Assembly: GCA_030533445.1 (NCBI GenBank)
Contig: CM060076.1
Location: forward strand, 8,078,501-8,142,500
Length of the DNA stretch: 64,000 bases
Source of the DNA: Cyprinodon diabolis
Taxonomy: Eukaryota; Chordata; Actinopteri; Cyprinodontiformes; Cyprinodontidae
Direction: 5' to 3'
Of this stretch, positions 38,642 to 51,469 are shown piece after piece. A program made the position numbers and the translations under genes. The notes under the pieces are model-generated. The model saw only the letters and a program-made list of their open reading frames with translations. It did not search any database and was not told the DNA's origin. Every line of letters begins with the position of its first letter. Positions within the stretch are counted from its first letter, which is position 1.

Positions 38642-39541
38642 TCAGTGTTATATTGGTGGGTTGCATTTAAGCTAAAGTTATACGGAGGCTGTATTTATTG
38701 TTCTGAAATGGATCACTGCACTCAGTGTAGATCAAACCATCTAAAATCCCTGCCCCACTCATCTCTCGCCTCCAAACTCCAGAATGACTTCAATAATCAA
38801 TAATCCAGTGAGCTCGTCAAGCTCAGAATAAGTGGAACATTTCGCTGGACCTATTTTGCTTTATTGATCATACAATTGTTATCTTTTAAATATCCACATG
38901 CAGCATCCTCCACAGTGCCTCTGACCCCTTCTGTTAGTGCTTTGCACAATATTCTTTCACTAGGAGCACAGTGTTTAGTTTCTTCTGAAGCATTTCACAA
39001 GGTTAGAGAATATGGGATCTCTAAGCAATAATCCGGAGTCCTATAGGTTCTGTTTTATGGTGCATGACCTTAAATTCAGCTTACATAAAAGGTTTTCTAC
39101 ATGATGTAGATCTGCTGACGGAGATGTTCACATATGAAATATAATCCCGGTCCAGTGATCCAGTTCTGTTAATAGGCATATGTTTTGGATTGTTAATCTT
39201 AAAGAAAGACCCAGTAATTTCATTTTCTTACTGATTCTGCAAAATATAAATGAGAATGTACTGTAGGTTAAAGGATTGTATATTGCTATTCCTTTTTCCC
39301 AGAGCTGTTGGTAGAGACAGACTCAGGTGTCACAGATCCTCGAGAATAATTAACTGTACACAGTAAGTGGCCATCCTTTGTTCCAAATCAAACGGTCCCA
39401 AAGACTCCTGGAAAGGTGTTGAAACCTCTTCAAAAAACAGAATTGAAGTCTATTTGCCTGGCTTTTGCCAGTTTTTCCTCCCATTATGAAGCAGGGCTAA
39501 AAGAAATTGTCCTCTTAGTTATGTCATATTCATACCCAAGG
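38642..39541. other. Intronic, no supported feature
   Basis: No recognised genes or repeat ends. Confidence 0.35.
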
Positions 39542-40327
39542 CAGTGATTCCCAACCCTAGTCCCCAGGGACCCTCACCTGACTCCGCCAGATGGATTTGC
39601 TCCGCATATCCATCTGGAAACCTTCCGTTGACGTAATTTTGGGAAGGGGCGAAAATACTGGTTAGCTGATTGGCCTATGTTGGTGATAGACGGGCCAAAT
39701 AAACCAATCAGATCAACAAAGCATATGACGTACTAACAGAGCGACGACGAAAACACAACCACAAGCCAGGCTACTCTTGCCGAAACCAGTTGGGAGAAGA
39801 GCAAAAACATCTTTTCCTCTGAAAAAAGCCTCCAGAGCAGTGTTTTGCTCTTCTTTCAGTGAAGAAATACTCTGTAATTCCGATAAAACTTGCTCGATAG
39901 GCGGCTGAAGTGGCTGAAGCCGCCATGTTCTTTAGACTGAACTGTCGCGCTTCTCGTTGCGTCACACCTCAACCCGCCTCAAAGCCAACGCTGACTGGAC
40001 GTTCGTTTGGTGAACGGCTCCAAATTTTCTTTAACGGACAGTCTCCAGACTGATCTGCGAGTGAAACCTTGAAAGCTCGCGAGATCAGGATGGTCTCACG
40101 AGGCTACAGGGACCCCTGCCCTGCATATTTGTCCTTAGGGACCCCTGCCCTACATGTTTTAGATATGTCTCTGTTCCAGCACACCTAATTCAAATTTGGC
40201 CTCTTCTTCTGTAATAAAGTGTTGCAGAATCCTGTTAATAATCTATTCTTTTCTGGTGTGATGCAACAAGGAAACAGCTAAACCATGCAGGACAGGGGTC
40301 CCTGAGGAACAGGGTTGGGAACCACTG
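39542..40327. mobile_element. hAT-type MITE carrying an inserted element
   Basis: Ends CAGTGATTCCCAACCCTAGT and CAGGGTTGGGAACCACTG are inverted and are recalled from an abundant fish hAT MITE. Flanking octamers ACCCAAGG and CCCTACGG agree at 5 of 8 positions, consistent with an old target duplication. The body is split by another element at 39573-40106. Confidence 0.75.
39573..40106. mobile_element. Nested transposon inside the 39542 MITE
   Basis: The octamer CAGGGACC occurs at 39565-39572 and 40107-40114, directly flanking 534 bp that are foreign to the host MITE. Inner ends show weak inverted similarity (CATCTGGAAACCTTCCGTTG near 39609 against the reverse of GGACAGTCTCCAGACTGATC near 40034). 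The right end, read in reverse, starts TAGCCTCGTGAGACCATCC, a familiar fish repeat start. No transposase frame. Confidence 0.6.
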
Positions 40328-42390
40328 CCCTACGGCAGTTGATGGAATGCTGGTTAAAAAAAGTGAAATAAAAATGATTTTAGTTAGGTGTATTTTACAT
40401 GAACTTCCACCCACACGCCAAATCTGGGTAACTTTTGTGATTGGCGGGTGAAACTTTCAATCAAACTGCTATGCTGGCGGGTAGCCAACAGGACTACACA
40501 CAACACAGAGCAAATATTATGCTGTTACCAATTACATAGGGCCTACGTCGTAGGCTAATGTTTTTTAAGAATGTTCCTCGGAAGTTTTAAACATTTTTAA
40601 CATATGAATCTAGCACATGTAAGCTAGATTATAGCTTGATATAATCCTGGGTTCTTGTGCAGGTCCGTTGGAAGCTTATAGGTGGATGAATTGAGATATA
40701 TCAAAAAAATCTTACATTCTATGGGTTTTCTGCATCATTATTTCACGTGTTAAAATCAGTTTTAGAGGAAATAAACCTCCAGGTTCTTTATTTGTGTTTC
40801 AGTTTTTTTATTCCTCTGCAGCTTTCTTTGTTTTTTTATTCTTATTCTTTCTGTAGCTAGGTCTGTCATGAAAAAACCCCAGAGCCTTTAGCTCTTCAAA
40901 GATCTAAATACAATCTGCCGTTTCTACTTCTTTGTGTCTTCTGCCTTTTCAAACAATGCATGCTGGGACCGCTTCCAGCTCCACATTACCCTGCCAAAGA
41001 TGTAGTGGGTGAGGAAAATCAATGAATGAATAAAACATGGTCAGAGTAGTGAATGAACAAGGGAGCTGACACGTTTAGGGCAGAAGTGGCTCCGAACTTT
41101 GACCTGATGAGAAAAGCTGCATTAAGTAAATATAGAAATAGACAGAACAAATAGAAAGGCAAGAGATGTGGCAGATCTGGCTTATCTATCATCTGCTTTT
41201 TAACATCTTGGCCCCCTCACACACAGAGAGGCGAGGCAGCCTAGGGGGCCAGATGGCCTCTGTGTGAGGAGTCCGACAGAGGGGTTTGGGTTGATTCATG
41301 AACCACCAGGTCCACATGTCCCTCTTTGGGACGGCACGGGGCTAGGAAGAAACTGGACCGGGATAAGATCACGGTGGGAGTGTTTGGCTGTCAAAGTGTG
41401 GGGGTGGAGAGGTTATTGTGCAGATGAGGAGAGGGGATTACAGAGCAGAGCCAGATTTAATTTCAGATGAAAGCACAGGACTGAATGAATGAGAGAGTTT
41501 TACAACATCATGTGTTAAAATAAAAACCACTAAGCTGTATGAAGGTCACAGATGGTGGTTTGATGTTTTAACCGATAATACTTATTTTAAGGAAAAAACT
41601 AAGATATAAACAATTACATTGGTTATTTTGTTTCTCTACCTGTATTTAAAAGTGGGGTCATCCAGATGATTCATCTGCGATCAGTGTCTTAACAGCTGTA
41701 AACTCCTTTTATGATTTCAGTCAACATCTTAAGATTTTGGTGTGAATCTTTCTTTTAAACATCTGTTGCTTTTAACGGCATCTTTGTGAGCCAACTGTCA
41801 TGAACTTTAAATTTCAACCCAGTTTATTACAATCCAGTCACGTAATACAGTCTAGAAGTCTCTCATTCTGATAGGATATCAAACAGCAGAAAGGAATGAC
41901 TGCGTTTTTACAGTAGGGAACTTCCTGCATAACCTAGCTGCTGCTCTATTTAAAGCAACACTGCAACTTTTATCCACTAGGGGCACTGGACCGGTGCCTT
42001 CAAGGTTCAGTGCCCTGAAGGCCACTGGCAAAACTGCACTATCGCTAATGAAAAAGTCTCCCTATGTGTTTTCTTTTGCACCAGCAGACTAAAAGATCAT
42101 GTACTCGGTGATAAAAAAAACAAGGAATGATTTCCCCCTATGCATTAAATCCTACAGCAGAGAGCTTAAATATTTCTGATCAGGTGAGTTTCATATTTGT
42201 TGGCTAAGTTAGCTCTTGTTTTTAAGGGGATTAAGGAGATTACGTCATACGGTGCCAAAGCCTGTTCAGATTGGAAGACTCCTCCTTATAAATAGTTATT
42301 TTTAATTGTTACTGAGTCAGATATGTGGCAGGTAATGTTTGGTTTATTGAAAGGTTTTATCTGTCCCTTTATGAATGGGTTTGGCTGATA
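40328..42390. other. Intronic, no supported gene
   Basis: AT-rich flanks with a GC-richer patch at 41215-41420. A block around 41968-42060 (TCCACTAGGGGCACTGG) resembles repeat fragments. No exon. Confidence 0.35.
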
Positions 42391-43440
42391 TTAGAGGATA
42401 GATTCTAATATTTGTGCAGTGTGGGGACTACATCTGTGGTGATGATACTGCTGCTGAAGCTCTTCGAAATTGTTATTTGCAACCAGAACAGTAGTGAGAA
42501 GTTCAATATCCATTCTTTCCCTGCTTTGTGTGTCGCAGTTGCTAAGCCACAGAGCATATAGGCGGTGAAAGCCAGAGAAGGATAGACCTGTTTGAATCCA
42601 TACCCAAAACTGTTCTGACCTCCTTATTTTCACAGACATCAAAGGACCCAGTCCAGGTAGAGGATGCAGCCGCTGAATTTTAACACACCCTATACTGCAG
42701 TATGGTGGCACTCTAGGTCACCTGACTCATTCTGTGATGGATTCAACCCTCAGCTGGCAGCAGTTTGCTATTGTTATTAATCAAGTGAAGGCTTGTTCCC
42801 TGATGTCTGTCGTTATGAAGTCCTTTGGGCTCCCTGATGCAGTGCCTTAAGTTTAATTTCCAGACAAAAAGCTTGGAAGATGATTCGGTCATGTTGGGTC
42901 TATGCTTCCTTCTGCACCACCTCGACCACTCGGATGCACGCCAGGATCCACTTAGTGGACTCCAGCTCGACCCAGGTATCCTCTGCCAGAAGCATACCCA
43001 GCTCACATTTATGGCCTTTCTTACTTCATCGCCTGCCTCATGAGCAACCAGAACCCTCATCTCCCCCAGGAGTGTGGTCCCTCCCAATCTGTTCTCTGTA
43101 CACAACCTGCTGCATGTCGACTGTAAAAACTCACAACTTGTACAGTTTTCTTCTATCTGGACACCATGTAAGAGGTCTATCAATGTGCACAAACTTGGTG
43201 AATATAGTTGATTCTGATAAGATTTACATCCGATTATTATCTCCAAAATCTGAGCTTTCTACTTGAGGTCTCCTTTAGATACCTCCTTTCAGATACCTTC
43301 TGTTAGTTCCTATCAGGTCTAATGGTACATGTTCTTATTCTTAGGACTTTATTACCAGTTCCTGTCCTGAGTCCTGTTGTTTGATTATCTATTTAGTTAA
43401 AGACTCTGCTGATTCTGCCTGTCTGTCCTTCATCGGGGTC
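42391..43440. other. Unidentified block with two adjoining minus-strand open frames, repeat-like
   Basis: Minus-strand frames of 167 codons (42743-43246) and 106 codons (42391-42711) lie almost end to end. Neither resembles a family I recognise. The sequence is less AT-rich than the surroundings and lies directly upstream of a LINE tail, so a mobile-element origin is more likely than a host gene. The part at 43340-43430 is CT-rich and LTR-like. Confidence 0.3.
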
Positions 43441-43549
43441 CTGACCATACCACTCAATTGAGCTACAAAAAATCAAAACAATACAAAAGATAAAAACAAA
43501 TCTCTCACTGAGGCCATCAGCTTTGTTAATGAGATTTGTTTCATAGATA

Positions 43550-43835
43550 TGGTTTCAGATACAAGCAGATTAAATGAGTTTCCTCTGTAGGGTAGGGCAG
43601 AATCAGTTTAGAAAAATGGTGAGTCAGCTGAGATGTTTCAAGCATATGTTTTGGATGCCTCATGGATAATCCTCTTTTAAGGTTTTTCTGTGTACATCCC
43701 AATGGAAGGAGACCCCCAGGAAGAACCAAAAATCTCTGGAGAGAGTATTTACTCCTTCTCCCCCGGGAAATCCTTGTGTTAACCTAGATGATGGAGGATG
43801 ATGTCAGGGAGAGAAAAAGAAATGGATCGATGGAT
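43550..43835 (+). mobile_element. Decayed LINE 3' end with GGAT-type tail
   Basis: GATACAAGCAGATTAAATGAG, TTTCCTCTGTAGGGTAGGGC, GTCAGCTGAGATGTTTCAAGC, TGGATGCCTCATGGATAAT, then ATGGATCGATGGATAGATAG. The order matches the end of a well-known fish non-LTR retrotransposon, whose reverse transcriptase C-terminus and GGATGGATGG tail it once encoded. Frame is lost. Only the last 280 bp or so remain. Confidence 0.7.
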
Positions 43836-44771
43836 AGATAGATGCCTTAAGACATGAAAAGCACTACTTTATGGGTCCTTCTACATTAATACGATTCAAT
43901 TATAGACTAATGACTGTCCATTGCCAGTCTATCTACTAGTCCTGCAGAATTGGTTCATTGTTACATCAAAAGTGGTAACGAATTTATAATTTTTCTTTTA
44001 GTAAATAATCTAATTTTTTGCCTGAATCTAAAAAACAGGTCTACTTATTCTGCTGCTCTCTGTCCTTTTGTGGCTGAACCTATTCATGAGAACCCCGTCC
44101 AGAAAAAAGGGGGAAGGTGGGTGTGTCCTCAGAGGAGTAGATACATCATGGCTTGGCATGTGTGTAACAGTGTGTGTCTCCTTTGTCCTGTCTTTTCCTA
44201 TTTATCAGTGATGGATGAATGTGTGCACAAGCGGAGCATCTCTAAATGTTCTCATGAATTTAGTCTGGAAACAGGTGTAAAATTTTGTGATTAGATGCTT
44301 AGATGTTTGTTTTTCCAAACCATTGTTCACATGATGCTGTTCTACTCTGAGCAAAAGTATGTTTGCATTTGAAAAAAAAAAAGGACACTCCCTCACTGAA
44401 CATTTAAATATTTTTTGAATATATACATATTATACTGAATGCTTTTTGAAACAATTCCAACATAAAGCCAAATTTGCATTTTATTTTTCATAAGAAGTGA
44501 CAAATAATTACCCATCTGACCTTCAAGTAGAATCAATATATCTGTAGGTTTTATACGCGGTCAGCAGCTTTGGATGTGGTGTTCAGGTGCTGTTAGAATT
44601 CTCACTTAGACTTCAGACAACCTTATTTTTCTTGCTGTTGACCAACTTGTAGTTAAAAAAAAATATTTTATTATAATTTTGAACAGTAAGGGATATAGAA
44701 ATTTAGCAGAATTTTATTATGTTATTATTAATATAATTATATTATAATTATTACTATTGCTTACTTGTTTT
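43836..44771. other. Intronic, no supported feature
   Basis: AT-rich; no recognised gene or repeat boundary. Confidence 0.35.
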
Positions 44772-46066
44772 TAGGGCTGCAACTAACCATTATTTTAAAA
44801 TTCGATGAATCGGCCGATTATTTTTTCGATTAATCGATGAATCGGATAAAAAACATTTTTTATACTAACCTCTTTATTCCAAAATAAACATTTTAGACAG
44901 AACAAACAACCACACAAGTACAGGTTGCTCATTAACTGTACTGGTGCAATATGAAAAATAAATGTTTGTGTTAAAACTACGCAAACTTACATGAGAAATG
45001 TAGCTGTACATCCACAAAATATAGGGTACTTTGTTTCATAAAGCGCAAAAAAAATACATTTTTGTTTTTAAAAGCCCCTAAGGGGCTCAAACAATAGGCC
45101 CCCCCATTTCAACAAATGAGTTTTTTTTAGACTAGAAGAGTTCTGCCTTTTAAGACAGGAAAGTATAGCAGTTAAAGTTGCTACTTGAGAAAATACTTAA
45201 CCATAGAGATAAAAATAGCCCTGTGATTCAAATTATAAATTGTATTTGGAATAAAAATGAGAGAACTAGGGGGGCTAAAAAACACATCCTCCAAAGACAG
45301 ATATTTACATGGGAATGTGGCATATAATTAATTGACATATTACTGATCTTGCTGGATTTTATTCTGCTTTACTTCCATAAATTGCAGGATCTTCTTTACT
45401 TTATCTTTGCCAGAAGATTTAAACTTTAAAAGCCTTGCCCTCATAATTTGCAAGTTAATTTATTTATAAAGAAAATATAAACGCTGCTTAAGCTAATTCA
45501 AATGAAATTAAAAGTAAAATAAGTAGCCAACCTTATCACTGTCTGTAACCTACTAACACGGTAAGGAAAGCATCAGATGAGCTACCTGAGAAACTAACGT
45601 TACGTTTCCCCACTTTAAAATGAAACAAACATGGTCGCTCACCCTGCTGATCAGCTCTCTTCACTGCCATCAAAGGCTCCAACGTGTTTCCTTTTCAGGT
45701 GCTGCATCATAACAGCGGTGCTTCCGCGCCATGTTTATTTGTTTTTACAAAAGTTGCATGTTACGACTTTTTTCGCTTTACAAAGCGCAGGCTATTTTAA
45801 TTATTGTGATCAATTTGCGCTGTCAATCCCGGCGCATGCGCGCTTCATTTGCAGTCTGGACGCTGAGGGTAAACATCCTCTGACTGCAGCGCTGAGAGGG
45901 ACTCCTGCGGGAGCGGAGTTGGGATGGGGGAGGTGCCCCACGGCAATGACGACGGCGGCGGATGACGCATTAATCGCACGACACAACTAATCGATGATGA
46001 AATTCGTTGCCAACGCTTTTAAAAGTCGATTTTTATCGATTTTATCGATTCGTTGTTGCAGCCCTA
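44772..46066 (-). mobile_element. hAT transposon, internally deleted, 1295 bp, perfect 8-bp target duplication
   Basis: It starts TAGGGCTGCAACTAACC and ends CGTTGTTGCAGCCCTA, with subterminal ATTAATCGATGAATCG / ATCGATTTTATCGATTCG blocks. CTTGTTTT occurs at 44764-44771 and 46067-46074. A BED zinc-finger relic is encoded on the minus strand near the 46066 end, so the transposase was read in that direction. Most of the transposase body is gone. Confidence 0.92.
45660..45790 (-). pseudogene. BED zinc-finger relic of hAT transposase
   Basis: On the minus strand a CNFCK block (C-x2-C) is followed by an in-frame stop three codons later. After W and a GSTAVMMQHLKRKHVGA stretch it supplies the H-x4-H pair (HLKRKH). 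A GT donor-like CAGGGTGAGC follows near 45645. This is the N-terminal DNA-binding domain of a hAT/ZBED-type transposase, inactivated. Confidence 0.75.
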
Positions 46067-46139
46067 CTTGTTTTTAGAATAGAACAAAGTGTAGTCAGAA
46101 TAATAACTCTAGATACATACATAGAGTAATATAAATATG

Positions 46140-46185
46140 TACATATATGTATGTATGTATGTACCGGTATGTATACATATATGTA

Positions 46186-46244
<59 letters not shown>
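46140..46244. repeat. ATGT / AT microsatellite
   Basis: ATGT units around 46146-46162 lead into an uninterrupted AT run at about 46190-46244. The next hAT element is inserted in this tract. Confidence 0.9.
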
Positions 46245-46247
<3 letters not shown>

Positions 46248-47060
46248 GGGTGGAACGGTTCACAAAATCCACGGTTCGGGTCCCGGTTTCGTGGTCACGG
46301 TTTTCGGTTCGGTTCGGCATATGTTTATTGTTACACCGAAACATTTTTTTTATAAAAATTATAAAAATTAATGAAAATTTGTATGAAATTAATGAAAAAA
46401 TCCCCCAAAATTAATGAATTGTAATTATTTTTAATGATTCGCGGAAACCATGGATCATTTCAGCATGTTTTGCTGCTTTGAATTTAATCATCTCGCGCAT
46501 GCCCTCTATGATCTATGAGGAACTCAGAGCGGAGCGGACGGGAGCCACAGTGGAGGCTGTAGGCTTTGCTTTGCGCAGGTGGTCTGGAGCGCAGCGGAGC
46601 GGAGCAGGGCGCTGATGGAGTATGTGGGATTTCGGGGTTTGCCTGACATGTTGGTCATGTTGCTGTTAGCATAAACAAAACGTGTTGCACAATGCTTGCA
46701 CACTGTTGCACTTTTATCAATAACTTTCTTTCCGCCGTCATCATAGGTCACTCTAAATGCAAAGTGGTCCCATACAGCAGACCTATAAAGTGCTGCTGGC
46801 GCGTCTTCCAACTCCTGTTCTTTCCCACTCGCCATACCCACACAATTCTCCACAACAACTGATTTGTTTCTGCTACACCCGGCTATGCTGCTTTGCTTCG
46901 CAGGCTTTGGTCGCAGTACCGCCACCTTCTGCTCTGGAGTGTAAACGCTTCGCCTATGAGAAAATGGAGCAGCTCATGAACCGAACGCAACACACACGAA
47001 CCGAACCGAGACAGTCGAACCGAACGGTTCGGATGGTTTTCATAAACCGTTCCATCCCTA
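46245..47060 (-). mobile_element. hAT transposon, internally deleted, 816 bp, inserted in an AT microsatellite
   Basis: The ends TAGGGGTGGAACGGTT and AACCGTTCCATCCCTA are inverted; subterminal CGGTTCGGTTCGG / CCGAACCGAAC blocks flank them. ATATATAT lies on both sides (46237-46244, 47061-47068), although within an AT tract this is weak evidence of duplication. It carries a BED-finger frame on the minus strand. Confidence 0.85.
46524..46925 (-). pseudogene. BED zinc-finger fragment of hAT transposase, open for 133 codons
   Basis: SAVWDHFAFRV, then KSATVCKHCATRFVYANSN, is the first half of a BED finger: the aromatic W..F pair and the C-x2-C ligands. The expected H-x3-5-H half is absent; after SNMTNM the frame runs into unrelated sequence, which indicates an internal deletion junction. 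There is no stop within the frame, but it lacks the dimerisation and catalytic regions. It is read as a transposon relic rather than a host ZBED gene. Confidence 0.7.
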
Positions 47061-47398
47061 ATATATATATATATACCTGCTCAGTTTTGATAAAAGACGA
47101 CTTACTTAGATTTCAGTTTTTTGCAGCGTCATTCTATGGTCACTGAAATATGTTCTCTTAGGGCTGGGCGATAATTCAATAACGATATATATCGATCGAT
47201 AGACGTGTGGCGCAATAGAAAAAAAGAGGGTCGATAAAAGTTCGATAAAAAAGAAACGCAGTTTTCCTTCCTTCTCATTGTAGCCTAGCATGTATGTTTA
47301 TGCTAGTCACTGCTTCCTCCCAACCAATCACAATCGCGGACCCAGGCACGCCGTCACCAAGCGCCACCCTCTCAAACCACAACACAGAGCACAAGCAG

Positions 47399-47554
47399 AT
47401 GTCGCAGCAAGGAGAGTCGGAGGAAATTGTTTCAAAGAAGGGTTTTTGTAGTTCGGCAGTCTGGCAGTATTTCGGTCATGGCAAGTCGGACAAAAAACAA
47501 ACCACAGTCATCTATAAAATGTGTAGGGAACCAGTGAAAACGAAGTCTGATAAC
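47399..47554 (+). pseudogene. hAT transposase N-terminus, BED finger part 1
   Basis: From ATG at 47399 the frame reads MSQQGESEEIVSKKGF, then SSAVWQYFGHGKSD and the C-x2-C region. The first zinc cysteine is replaced by Tyr (YKMC instead of CxxC), so the finger was already damaged. The frame is cut at SDN by the nested element. It continues after the insertion at 48802. Confidence 0.75.
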
Positions 47555-48801
47555 CAGTGATGGGACTAACGGCGTTACTAACGCCATTACCTTGTTTTAG
47601 TAACGAGTAATCTAACTAATTACTTTGACTGTAACTATAACGCAGTTACCATTGCAGACACCCCGTTACTGCGCGTTACTCAGGTCGTACAATGAATCTT
47701 TTTTCATGAAATGACTCGTGCGCAGCTGCGTGAAGCTGACACCCCACCCACGTCAAAAAACTCTGCAAATATACTGAATGGTTAGTGCAACGTTAGTGCA
47801 GATTTGTGCAGAAAAAAATATTGTTTGTGCTACTTTTGTTTAAGAGATATTAAAGATTATTTTTTAGGTCATCCAGAGGTGCGCGCCTTGTCATGAGAGA
47901 GGGGAGGATGAGAATGGCTGATGTATAGTGAGATTCCGTCTGTCAGTGGGTAGGTGGGCGTTTCTGCTGGCGGGTGTTAACGTTCAGCACACACAGAGAG
48001 ATGGAGAGTGGGGATGACTCCAGCAGCAAAACAGCGTTTTCCACATGGAAATACCGGTGTTACGTCGAGCTGCGTTTCCCCACCACATAACGGTTTCCTC
48101 TGTATCTCCGCACAGCGCTGGCGGCAAGAGTCACCGCGCAAGCGACAGGAAACGCGCATGCTCGCTAAAGGCGCGCCACAGGAGACCTATGGAGAGCGTG
48201 AACGATCAAATGATAGCCTATATGGAGAAAGGGAGAAATCTGGATGGATGGATGGATGGATGGATACTCTGACTTTTCAACCTACTGTATTTTTTATTTT
48301 AAACATTATTTGATGGCCTTTGTGGCAGGGATGGAGATCCATATTTTATGTCAAACACAGAGTATACATCTAGATAGATAGATGGATAGATAGATGTTGC
48401 AGTATCTATAACAACCGAAACACACAGGATTTCAGAATTAGACATCCCCAGTTATTAATTTCATATACTCACCAGATCTGAATGCCCTGTTAAAAAACTT
48501 CACATGGCGTTCCCCCCTGATGTAATTTACATTGAGTTACAAGAAATGCAAAACTCTCTGCAGGTTCTTGTCTTTGTCGTCCGCTCTATTCAGCTGGCTT
48601 TGGAAACACACCGCGAGAAGGTGGGGGCTGGGTGGTGAGGTTTACGGGGGCGAGAAACGCAAAAGTAACGCAATAGTTACTTTTACTAGTAACTAGTTAC
48701 TTTTATTGTGGAGTAACTCAGTTAGTAACTCAGTTACTTTTTGGGAGAAGTAACTAGTAACTATAACTAATTACTTTTTCAAAGTAACGTGCCCAACACT
48801 G
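47555..48801. mobile_element. Nested hAT nonautonomous element, 1247 bp, perfect 8-bp target duplication
   Basis: Ends CAGTGATGGGACTAACG and GTAACGTGCCCAACACTG, with subterminal repeats of GTTACTAACGCC / AGTAACTAGTTAC type. CTGATAAC occurs at 47547-47554 and 48802-48809. The interior holds GGAT (48241-48268) and GATA (48367-48393) simple repeats and no transposase frame. It lies within the BED-finger codons of the outer element. Confidence 0.92.
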
Positions 48802-48880
48802 CTGATAACACAACCAACTTTTTTTTTTTTATCATCTCAGCCACTCACACCCGCAGGAGTACGAGCTGTGTAGGCCCCGG
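48802..48880 (+). pseudogene. hAT transposase N-terminus, BED finger part 2
   Basis: After the second CTGATAAC copy the codons for NTTNF continue. Following a 12-T run the histidine half (HLSHSHPQEYE) is readable one frame over, so the T tract has shifted frame. Together with part 1 this is one BED finger split by the insertion. Confidence 0.7.
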
Positions 48881-49429
48881 CGCGGCTCTCCTCCGAGGAA
48901 TCTTCGGGAATTTCGGGAAAATATATATAAATTTTCAGTTCTGGGCAGTTTCACACGTAGTTCTAACAATTGAGAGAAAAATGCTGAGGGGCCAGCAACT
49001 TCAAAGTAATAACTCAGGTTAAAGCAGGAAACGGGGGCGGGGGCGGCGGTTGGGAGGGCATTTATTTATTTGTTATATTTATTTTGGTCACTTTTCTGGT
49101 CACTTTAGTTTATTCTTTGTCAGTATTTAATAACATAACCCAGGTCTCTTAAGTTATTTTTCTTTAAAACAATTATGTTATGGTTAAAAAAGTTGGTTAA
49201 ATAAAGATTTAATTCGAAGTCTGTGTTTGTATTTTTTATTAAAATTAAATCATTTAGCAATATTATAAAAATTCCAGGCAGGCATTTATCTTTTTCACCT
49301 GCTTCCTCTGCTATATATATGATTCAGGCCGACAATCGGGGCCAGATCATTATTTGTTTATTTCTTAGTTTATTTGTCTATTCTTTGTTTATTCATGTTA
49401 TGCTTTCGTGTCAGTTATGTTTGATTCAT

Positions 49430-50220
49430 GAGTCAAGTTCATAGTTCATGTCCTGAGTCTTGGAGGCCAGCTGAATCAGAGGGTTTGTCTCCTGTTTCCT
49501 GGTTGTGTCCTGGCTCTTCTCTGCTGATTCCTCAGGGTTTGGGCTTGGCGTGCGGGAGGAGGATGGGTTCCGGTCCCTCTCCGTGGAACCCTCAGGGTTA
49601 TGGCTCGGAACGCGGGGAAGGTCATTTTTAGTTCCTGTAAGCCTAGCTCTAAGGTGGAGACCAGTTTAAAGTTCGGCATTTATCCTGGTAACAAGTCTTG
49701 TCTATGTTCCTCTCTACCACCGAGCCTGCCTCTCTTCATCTGCGTGTGTCTGTCTGAGCACGCTGCTGGACTTGTATAACCCTGAACCTGCCTGAATGCT
49801 CTGTGGATTCCTGGAACCCTAGATCTGTCTGTTCCTGTTTGGATCAGAACCCCTGGTCAGGCTACGGACTCCTGGATCTTGGAACTGTCCAGTTCTGAAC
49901 TGTTTCTCTGACCTGGATTGGTCTCCTGCCTGCTGAATGGGGTTGCTGCTTCAGGTACACTTTGGACTGCTCCTGGCCGCATCTCGTTTGGCAGTCCATT
50001 GACTGGATCTTGCCTTCCTCAGAGAGGATGGACCGAAATGTTAAACCAGAGTGCCAGTGATGGGTTGCATCCCACCCCCCTGCAGCCGCTGCGGTCCATT
50101 TATCCTCAGCAGCCCGCGATTCAGTTCTGTAAAACTTCTGATTGTCTGACTTGCCTTGAATACTGGGTCCATCTGTCCCGCTTTGTGAAAGCCAGCTTTA
50201 GTGTTCTGCCGTTTTAGCGT
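49430..50220 (+). mobile_element. LTR-like interspersed repeat
   Basis: CT/TG-rich sequence (GTCCTGAGTCTTGGAGGCC, GAGCCTGCCTCTCTTCATC, GGCTACGGACTCCTGGATC) like the 6905 and 51470 blocks. Open frames in it have no family features. Ends unresolved. Confidence 0.4.
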
Positions 50221-51320
<1,100 letters not shown>

Positions 51321-51469
51321 TAGATCATAACTCTTATGATCTGTTGACCTGAAGTTTTGGTTGTGTACAAGTTTTTAAAATTTTAATTATGTCATTCAGT
51401 GTTTTCTAGTCATTAGTCTCATTTCCCTTAAGTGTCACATAAGTTCTTTTTTTTTAGTTATATTTAAGC

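Larger units (their letters stand above)
47159..49210 (+). mobile_element. hAT transposon remnant (outer), interrupted by a second hAT
   Basis: The left end is TAGGGCTGGGCGATAATTC followed by ATCGATCGATAG and TCGATAAAAGTTCGATAA blocks, a hAT terminus common in fish. The right counterpart (TATCGCCCAGCCCTA) was not found, so the right end is lost and 49210 is only a guess. The element encodes a BED finger on the + strand that is split by the nested element at 47555-48801. Confidence 0.65.

Noticed and set aside
48241..48268. GGAT repeats as a second LINE tail
   Set aside because: They sit inside the nested hAT element with no LINE 3'-end sequence before them.
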